Positions 17,199-23,338 of a stretch of DNA of 64,000 nucleotides are shown here, one piece after another. The translations under genes were made by a program, and so were the position numbers. Below the pieces are notes generated by a model. It searched no databases. It was not told the origin of the DNA and worked only from the letters and a program-made list of their open reading frames with translations. The stretch covers positions 1 through 64,000 of the forward strand of contig JAPOVI010000030.1 in the NCBI GenBank assembly GCA_026708265.1, written 5' to 3'. The DNA comes from Acidobacteriota bacterium (lineage in GTDB: Bacteria > Acidobacteriota > Vicinamibacteria > Vicinamibacterales > UBA8438). Within the stretch, counting starts at the first letter, position 1; each line of letters begins with the position of its first letter.

Positions 17199-18551
17199 AT
17201 GTTCATCACCAAGACGCATCTCCCCCGGCGGACCGTGCTGCGGGGCATGGGGACCGCCCTGGCCCTGCCGTTCCTGGATGCGATGGTCCCCGCCCTGACC
17301 GCGCTCGGCCGCTCCGCGGCGGCTCCGGTGCGCCGGGCGGCGTGGTTCTACGTGCCCAACGGGATGTCCATGCGCCACTGGGCCCCGAAGAAGGAGGGTG
17401 CGCTCGCGGGCGACCTCCCGATGATCCTGCAGAGCCTGTCGCCCTACCGCGACGACCTCCTGGTGCTGAGCGACCTGGCGCACATGACCGCCTATCCGCG
17501 CGAAGGGGATCCGGCCTGCGACCATGCCCGGTCCGGCGCGACCTATCTCACGGGCGTCCATGCCGATCCCGATCTGACCAACCCGGTGACGGACATCTCC
17601 GTGGATCAGCGTGTGGCACTCGTGACGGGGCAGGAGACGCAGTTGGCCTCGCTCGAGCTGGGGGTCGCAGTACGGGCCAGTTGCGTCACGGGTTCGGTCG
17701 GCTACCCCTGCGCGTATCGCACGACGATCTCCTATCGCACGCCGACGATGGCGCTGCCGGTGGAGATCGATCCGCGCGCGGTGTTCGAACGGCTGTTCGG
17801 GGTGGCCGACAGCACGGACCGCAAGTCGCGTCTGGCGCGGATCTCGCGCAACGCGAGCCTGCTCGATTCGGTCACCGAGGAGATCGCGCACCTGAACGGC
17901 AAGCTGGCCGCGACCGACCGCTCGAAGCTCGCGGGCTATCTCGAGTCGGTGCGGGAAGTCGAGCGGCGGATCCGGATGGCCGAGGAGCAGAGCGACCGCG
18001 AGCTGCCGGCGGTCGACAAGCCGGCCGGCGTTCCCGACACCTTCGCCGAGCACGCGCGGCTCATGGGCGACCTGCTGGTCCTGGCCTACCAGACCGATCT
18101 GACGCGCGTCGCCACGTTCATGCTCGCCGAGGAGGTGAGCACCCGCGCATACCCCGAGGCGGGGGTGCCGGACTCGCACCACGCGCTGTCGCACCACCAG
18201 AACGTGCTGAGCAACATCGACCGGCTGGGCAAGCTGAACGAGTTCCACATGCAGCAGTTCGCGCACGTGGTCGGCAGGCTGAAGTCGATTCCGGAAGCCG
18301 ACGGCACGCTGCTGGACCGCACGATGCTCGTCTACGGGACGGGCATCAGCGACAGCAACGCGCACCTGCACGACGATCTGCCCATTGCGCTCGTGGGCGG
18401 CGGAGCGGCCGGCATCAAGGGCGGGCGGCACATCCGCTACCCGAAGGAAACCCCGTTGACCAATCTGTGGATGACCGTCCTCGACAAGATGGGCGTGCAG
18501 GTGGACAAGCTGGGCGACAGCACGGGGAGCATCGAGCTGGTCACCGTGTAG
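17199..18551 (+). CDS. DUF1552 domain protein with Tat signal (copy 1)
   Basis: LPRRTVLRGMGTALALPFLDAMVPAL (twin-arginine), RAAWFYVPNGMSMRHWAPKKEG, DHARSGATYLTGVH, DSHHALSHHQN, LVYGTGISDSNAHLHDDLPIALVGGGAAGIKGGRHIRYPKETPLTNL. Confidence 0.9.
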   Translation: MFITKTHLPRRTVLRGMGTALALPFLDAMVPALTALGRSAAAPVRRAAWFYVPNGMSMRHWAPKKEGALAGDLPMILQSLSPYRDDLLVLSDLAHMTAYPREGDPACDHARSGATYLTGVHADPDLTNPVTDISVDQRVALVTGQETQLASLELGVAVRASCVTGSVGYPCAYRTTISYRTPTMALPVEIDPRAVFERLFGVADSTDRKSRLARISRNASLLDSVTEEIAHLNGKLAATDRSKLAGYLESVREVERRIRMAEEQSDRELPAVDKPAGVPDTFAEHARLMGDLLVLAYQTDLTRVATFMLAEEVSTRAYPEAGVPDSHHALSHHQNVLSNIDRLGKLNEFHMQQFAHVVGRLKSIPEADGTLLDRTMLVYGTGISDSNAHLHDDLPIALVGGGAAGIKGGRHIRYPKETPLTNLWMTVLDKMGVQVDKLGDSTGSIELVTV

Positions 18552-18642
18552 CTCGAGAGAGGCTTTGCCGGCGGCACGGCAACGATGCCGGCCGCACGGA
18601 CGTTGGTTACTGACACGGGTCTTTCGCGACAGAGGTCGTCAG

Positions 18643-19761
18643 ATGAAGATGAATCGTCGGATGAGCATGAATATAAGCAGGCCGGGCCTGCTGGTATGGC
18701 TCCTGGCCGCGTGTCTCGTGGCTTCCACCGGCGCCCTGACGGCGCAGTCGGAGAGCACGGGGGCGCGGGGCGAGCAGGCATGGGACGAGGAAGCCGCCGC
18801 GGAATACCTGGACCAGCGGCAGAGCTGGTGGGCCGGCTGGTCGGTCGCGGCCCGGGACAACGGCACCTACTGCATCTCGTGCCATACGGTGGTGCCCTAT
18901 GCGCTGGCGCGACCGCACCTGGGAGAGGGGCCCGACGCCAAGCCGACCGCAACCGAGCGGGGGCTGCTCGCGAACGTCAGCCAGCGCGTCCGGGAGTGGC
19001 AGGACCTCGCCCCGGAGGGCGACCAGGCACGCGGGACCGAGTCGGTCCTGAACGCCCTGGTGCTTGCCAGCTCCGACGCACGGACCGGGAAGCTCGGCGA
19101 CGATACCCGGATGGCCTTCGACCACCTCTGGGCAACGCAGGCGCGGTCCGGGGACCTGGAGGGGGCGTGGCCCTGGTTCGTGGTCGACCTGCAGCCGTGG
19201 GAGTCCGACGACGCCCCCTTCTACGGAGCCTCGCTGGCCGCGCTCGCCGTGGGCACCGCGCCGGAAGGCTATGCGTCGACGGACGAAGCCCGGGAAGGCC
19301 TCGGACGACTCCGCGGCTACCTGGACGGGCTCTACGATCGCCAGCCGCTGTTCAACCGCCTGACGCTGCTCTGGGCGTCGACGACGCTCCCGGACGTGCT
19401 CGACGCGGAACAGAAGGCGGCGATCATGGAAGAAGTGCTCGCGCTGCAGGAGGACGACGGCGGATGGAGCCTCGCTTCCCTGGGCGAGTGGAAGCGCACG
19501 GACGGCACGACGCTCCCGACGGGCAGTGACGGGTACGCCACCGGTCTCGTCGCGTTCACGCTCGTGCAGGCGGGTCTTCCGAGCGAGAATGCCCAGCTCC
19601 GTCGGGGACTGTCCTGGCTCCGTCGCCATCAGGACCCCGCCGAGGGATCGTGGCCGGCCGAGTCGCTCAACAAGGAGCGCGACCTCGAATCCGACGTCGG
19701 CCGCTTCATGCGCGATGCGGCCACCGCCTACGCCGTGCTGGCCCTGGCCGCGTCGGACTGA
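18643..19761 (+). CDS. Secreted CxxCH heme-binding protein with prenyltransferase/squalene-cyclase-like alpha/alpha toroid repeats
   Basis: Signal peptide; NGTYCISCHTVVPYALARPHL; then DDGGWSLASLGEW, GSDGYATGLVAFTLVQAGLPSENAQLRRGLSWLRRHQDPAEGSWPAESLNKERDLESDVGRFMRDAATAYAVLALA. Confidence 0.75.
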   Translation: MKMNRRMSMNISRPGLLVWLLAACLVASTGALTAQSESTGARGEQAWDEEAAAEYLDQRQSWWAGWSVAARDNGTYCISCHTVVPYALARPHLGEGPDAKPTATERGLLANVSQRVREWQDLAPEGDQARGTESVLNALVLASSDARTGKLGDDTRMAFDHLWATQARSGDLEGAWPWFVVDLQPWESDDAPFYGASLAALAVGTAPEGYASTDEAREGLGRLRGYLDGLYDRQPLFNRLTLLWASTTLPDVLDAEQKAAIMEEVLALQEDDGGWSLASLGEWKRTDGTTLPTGSDGYATGLVAFTLVQAGLPSENAQLRRGLSWLRRHQDPAEGSWPAESLNKERDLESDVGRFMRDAATAYAVLALAASD

Positions 19762-19767
19762 CGCCGG

Positions 19768-19781
19768 GGCGGTTTGCCGCC
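19768..19781. terminator. Possible bidirectional hairpin GGCGG-TTTG-CCGCC between convergent genes
   Basis: Read directly; 5-bp GC stem in the 19-nt gap between convergent stops; no clear T-tract. Confidence 0.25.
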
Positions 19782-20896
19782 TACCGGGTCGGGTTCCGGA
19801 CCCCTGCGACCTCCTCGCCCCGGAACTCCGCCTCGAGCAACCGGGCACCCCGCATGATGCCCTCGAACGAGTAGTTCGCCTCGTGACAGGCGTACTCGTA
19901 CATCTTGTCGTCGCTCCGCGACCACGCGTACTCGCCCGTGAACGGCGCCGTCCAGACCGTCGGGTCGTCGACGGTGAAGCGGTAGACGAGCTTGTCGGCG
20001 CTCTCCATTCTGAAGCGCTCGATCACCGTCATGTTCCGCGAGCCCCGCGAGAAGGCAGGGCGATCCCGGAAGTTGGTGGTCTCGACGACCAGGGTGTCGC
20101 CCTCCCAGTGCCCGATCGAATCCCCCAGCCACTTCCGGATCTCGGGCGGATCGTGCTCGGCGTTCATCCGGATGACCCTCACGTCGTGGTTCATCTCGGT
20201 CAGGATCATGATGTTGTCTTCGGCCTGCACGATCCGCTTCTGGTTGTTGTAGAGGACCGGCAGCATCGGCGGGCCGGCCGTGGAGCCGAACCCCAGCAGG
20301 CAGCGCTCCGCGAGCGGCCGCTGCTCCATGTCGTCGAACGGGCCCGGCGCGTCCGGACCGGCCTCGAGCCAGTACGCGGTGCCGTCGTTCTGACGTGGCG
20401 GGCCCCCACTCCGAGCGGCGTCGGCGGCGATCCGCGCCTCGGTCCGCGGCGGATACCTGCCGTTCGGGGGGTCGACGAGGATGGAGGTGCGCCACTGCCC
20501 GTCGATCTGGAATGCCCCGGAGCCGGGGTCGATCCAGAAGGTGTTGTAGCCCCCGACGTTGCCCGAGGCACCGGTCGACCCGTCCCCGCCCACCGGAGGG
20601 GCGCTGCGATTCGGGTCGCTGAGCTCGGTATTCACCGCGGGGACGATGTTGTTGCGGCGATCGAGCGCGGCCGTCGCCCGCGTTCCGAACGCCGCCGCCT
20701 CCTCGTCGGTCAGCGACATCGTCTCGCCCAGCTCGGTCGGACGCTGCATCGGCGTCAGCGTCCGGGCGTCGTAGGTGCCGGACAGGTCCGGACGACCGCT
20801 CGGCGTCCGCGGAATGTCGTCGGTCTGTGCCGCCGCGATCGGCGCCAGGCAAAGGACCGCGAGCCCCCCAACACCGGTCGCTACTCGACTGCGCAT
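19781..20896 (-). CDS. Exported hypothetical protein of the 'RTPSGRPDLSGTY...' type
   Basis: Signal peptide (VGGLAVLCLAPIAAAQ), TPSGRPDLSGTYDARTLTPMQRP, ERCLLGFGSTAGPPMLPVLYNNQKRIVQAEDNIMILTEMNHDVRVIRMNAEHDPPEIRKWLGDSIGHWEGDTLVVETTNF. Confidence 0.75.
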   Translation of the reverse strand: MRSRVATGVGGLAVLCLAPIAAAQTDDIPRTPSGRPDLSGTYDARTLTPMQRPTELGETMSLTDEEAAAFGTRATAALDRRNNIVPAVNTELSDPNRSAPPVGGDGSTGASGNVGGYNTFWIDPGSGAFQIDGQWRTSILVDPPNGRYPPRTEARIAADAARSGGPPRQNDGTAYWLEAGPDAPGPFDDMEQRPLAERCLLGFGSTAGPPMLPVLYNNQKRIVQAEDNIMILTEMNHDVRVIRMNAEHDPPEIRKWLGDSIGHWEGDTLVVETTNFRDRPAFSRGSRNMTVIERFRMESADKLVYRFTVDDPTVWTAPFTGEYAWSRSDDKMYEYACHEANYSFEGIMRGARLLEAEFRGEEVAGVRNPTR

Positions 20897-21189
20897 GTGA
20901 CCCTCCCCAAAGGCGTAACCGTGGACATCCTGGCCGGGCTGGACACACCCCGCTAACCACGTTCACGACGCCACGTCCCAATCCCCCGACAGGCGGATCG
21001 GTCCCCCGTCTCACGTCGATATACGGCCCGACCGAAGACGTCTGTTGTCGAGCATGCCCGTCCTGCCCGGCCGAGGTCAAGGCCCGATGCAGGTATCGAA
21101 AGGCGTCGGGCGGGGTCGTCAGGCGCGTCTTCCGGACGGGGCGCCCCAGCGAGGAGGGCCACCGCCGACGCGCGGGCCAAGCTCGCAGC

Positions 21190-21218
21190 TTGACACATGG
21201 TATAACACTCGCGTTATA
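21190..21218 (+). promoter_or_regulatory. Promoter with overlapping operator: TTGACA-N17-GTTATA carrying inverted repeat TATAAC-N6-GTTATA
   Basis: ttgacacatggtataacactcgcgttata read directly, immediately upstream of the toxin ORF. Confidence 0.65.
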
Positions 21219-21226
21219 TTCAGTCC

Positions 21227-21565
21227 GTGGGGTGGGCTGTTGAGAGTTACCAGACAGAGGGCGGATCGGACGTCCTCGATGAGTTCGTCGATGGTCTTGA
21301 CCGTGAAGCACAGGCTGAAGCGATCGCGCTGCTCCAGCTTGTTGAGGCGCGAGGGAATCGGATTAGGCTCCCGCATTCGAGGAGCCTCGGCAAAGGACTC
21401 AACGAGTTACGCGGCAAGAAGTCGGGCGTGCGAATGTTCTACGCGTTCCGTCCAGGTCAGCGGGTCGTGGTGCTCGGTGGAATCGTGAAGAAGCAGGCCA
21501 GGATTCCGGCCGCTGTCCTTGCTCGGATGCGCGACCGACTGACTGATGTAAGGAAGAACGAGTAG
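21227..21565 (+). CDS. RelE/ParE/HigB-like (Gp49-type) toxin
   Basis: SDVLDEFVDGLDREAQAEAIALLQLVEARGNRIRLPHSRSLGKGLNELRGKKSGVRMFYAFRPGQRVVVLGGIVKKQARIPAAVLARMRDRL: phage Gp49/HigB-like. Confidence 0.85.
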   Translation: MGWAVESYQTEGGSDVLDEFVDGLDREAQAEAIALLQLVEARGNRIRLPHSRSLGKGLNELRGKKSGVRMFYAFRPGQRVVVLGGIVKKQARIPAAVLARMRDRLTDVRKNE

Positions 21566-21569
21566 CGAG

Positions 21570-21929
21570 GTGGCCCAGATGGCAAAGAAGCGCAAAGCGA
21601 CCAAGCCCTGGCGTGCGTCCATGAATCGTCGGCTCGCGGCAGACGCGGGTCTGCCGGCGATGGTCGAACAGGAACTGCGGGCGATGGAGATCACGCAGGA
21701 GCTGGTCCGTATCCGCGAGCGTCAGAAGCTCACGCAGCAGGAGATTGCAGACAAGATGGGCGTCAGTCAGCCCCTCGTCGCACGTCTCGAACGCGGAGAA
21801 GCCCCGAACATCAAGCTCGGGACGCTGATCCGGTACGCTGCTGCGGCTGATACGTCGGTCACGGTGTCCTTCGAGCCCATGAAGAGAGCCAGGAAGAAGA
21901 CGGCAGCGAAGGCTGCGCCCACCGCATAG
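21570..21929 (+). CDS. XRE-family HTH antitoxin
   Basis: ITQELVRIRERQKLTQQEIADKMGVSQPLVARLERGEAPNIKLGTLIRYAAAADTSVTVSF: classical HTH_3. GTG 21570 or ATG 21579. Confidence 0.9.
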   Translation: MAQMAKKRKATKPWRASMNRRLAADAGLPAMVEQELRAMEITQELVRIRERQKLTQQEIADKMGVSQPLVARLERGEAPNIKLGTLIRYAAAADTSVTVSFEPMKRARKKTAAKAAPTA

Positions 21930-21981
21930 CCTCGCTTTGGTAGGATGTCTCCGCTTGGGCTGGCCGGGAGAGGAGCGAGCC

Positions 21982-23319
21982 ATGATCGTCACCGGGAGGT
22001 CGCTGCCGCGTCGCACGTTCCTGCGCGGAGCGGGGGCCGCGCTCGCGTTGCCCTTCCTCGACGCGATGGTGCCCGCGCTCTCGGCCGCGGCGCGGGCGGC
22101 CACGCCGGCGCGCCGGCTCGGGTTCGTCTACGTGCCGAACGGCGTCAACTGGACGCAGTGGACGCCCGAGCAGGCGGGCGCGGAGTTCGAGCTCTCCCCG
22201 TCGCTGCTGCCGCTCGCGCCGTTCCGCGACAAGCTGGTGGTGGTCTCGGAGCTGCGCTCGCGGCCGGCCGAGGCGCTCGGCGACGGCAGCGGCGATCACG
22301 CGCGCTCGTCCGGGGCCTGGCTGACCGGCGTGCATCCCAAGAAGACCGAAGGCGGCGACTACCGCGCCGGCAAGACGGTCGACCAGTTCGCGGCGGACCG
22401 GCTGGGCGCCGACACGCAGTTCCCGTCGCTGCAGCTCGCCATCGACGACGTCGGCATGCTCGGGGGCTGCGAGCCGGGCTACGCCTGCGCCTACCAGAAC
22501 ACGCTGTCGTGGCGCACGCCGACGACGCCGATGCCGATGCTGACCAACCCGCGGGTGGTCTTCGAGCGCCTGCTCGGCGGCGACGCGCGGACGCCGGAGG
22601 AGCGCCGCGCCCTCGCGCAGTCGCAGGCCAGCATCCTCGATTCCCTCCTGCAGGAGACCCGGCGCCTGCGCCAGCGGCTGGGCGGGCCCGACCGGCTCCG
22701 GCTGGACGGCTACCTGGACGGCATCCGCGAGCTCGAGGAGCGCCTGGCGAAGCTCGAGCGGCAGGGCGACCTGGCGCTCTCGCCGGCGGATCTCCCAGCC
22801 GGGATACCGGACTCGTTCGACGAGCACGTGAAGCTGATGTTCGACCTGCAGGTGCTGGCCTACCAGGCGGACCTCAGCCGCGTGACGACGTTCCTGATGT
22901 CGCGCGAGGCGACGCAGCGGACCTACGGCGCGCTCGGCATCGCCGACCCGCACCATGGGCTGTCGCACCATGCCTACGACCCGGTGAAGCTCGCGAAGCT
23001 GGCGCGGATCGACACCTACCACGTCTCCCTGTTCGCGTACTACCTGGACCGGCTGCGCGCGGTCGAGGACGGCGACGGCTCGCTGCTGGACCACATGCTG
23101 ATCCTGTACGGCTCGTGCATGTGCGACGGCCAGATCCACAGCCATTCGAAGCTCCCGACGCTGGTGGCGGGGGGCGGCGGGGGCCGCGTGCGGGGTGGAC
23201 GGCACATCGTCTGCGCGGAGGACACGCCGCTCACGAACCTGCAGCTCAGCCTGCTGGAGAAGGTCGACGTGGAGCTCGACCGCTTCGGCGACAGCACGGG
23301 CCGGGTGGCGGACCTCTAG
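21982..23319 (+). CDS. DUF1552 domain protein with Tat signal (copy 2)
   Basis: LPRRTFLRGAGAALALPFLDAMVPAL, RRLGFVYVPNGVNWTQWTPE, DHARSSGAWLTGVHPKKTEGGDYRAGKTVDQ, DPHHGLSHHA, ILYGSCMCDGQIHSHSKLPTLVAGGGGGRVRGGRHI. Confidence 0.9.
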   Translation: MIVTGRSLPRRTFLRGAGAALALPFLDAMVPALSAAARAATPARRLGFVYVPNGVNWTQWTPEQAGAEFELSPSLLPLAPFRDKLVVVSELRSRPAEALGDGSGDHARSSGAWLTGVHPKKTEGGDYRAGKTVDQFAADRLGADTQFPSLQLAIDDVGMLGGCEPGYACAYQNTLSWRTPTTPMPMLTNPRVVFERLLGGDARTPEERRALAQSQASILDSLLQETRRLRQRLGGPDRLRLDGYLDGIRELEERLAKLERQGDLALSPADLPAGIPDSFDEHVKLMFDLQVLAYQADLSRVTTFLMSREATQRTYGALGIADPHHGLSHHAYDPVKLAKLARIDTYHVSLFAYYLDRLRAVEDGDGSLLDHMLILYGSCMCDGQIHSHSKLPTLVAGGGGGRVRGGRHIVCAEDTPLTNLQLSLLEKVDVELDRFGDSTGRVADL

Positions 23320-23338
23320 CGGCCGCGGGGAGGTGGAC

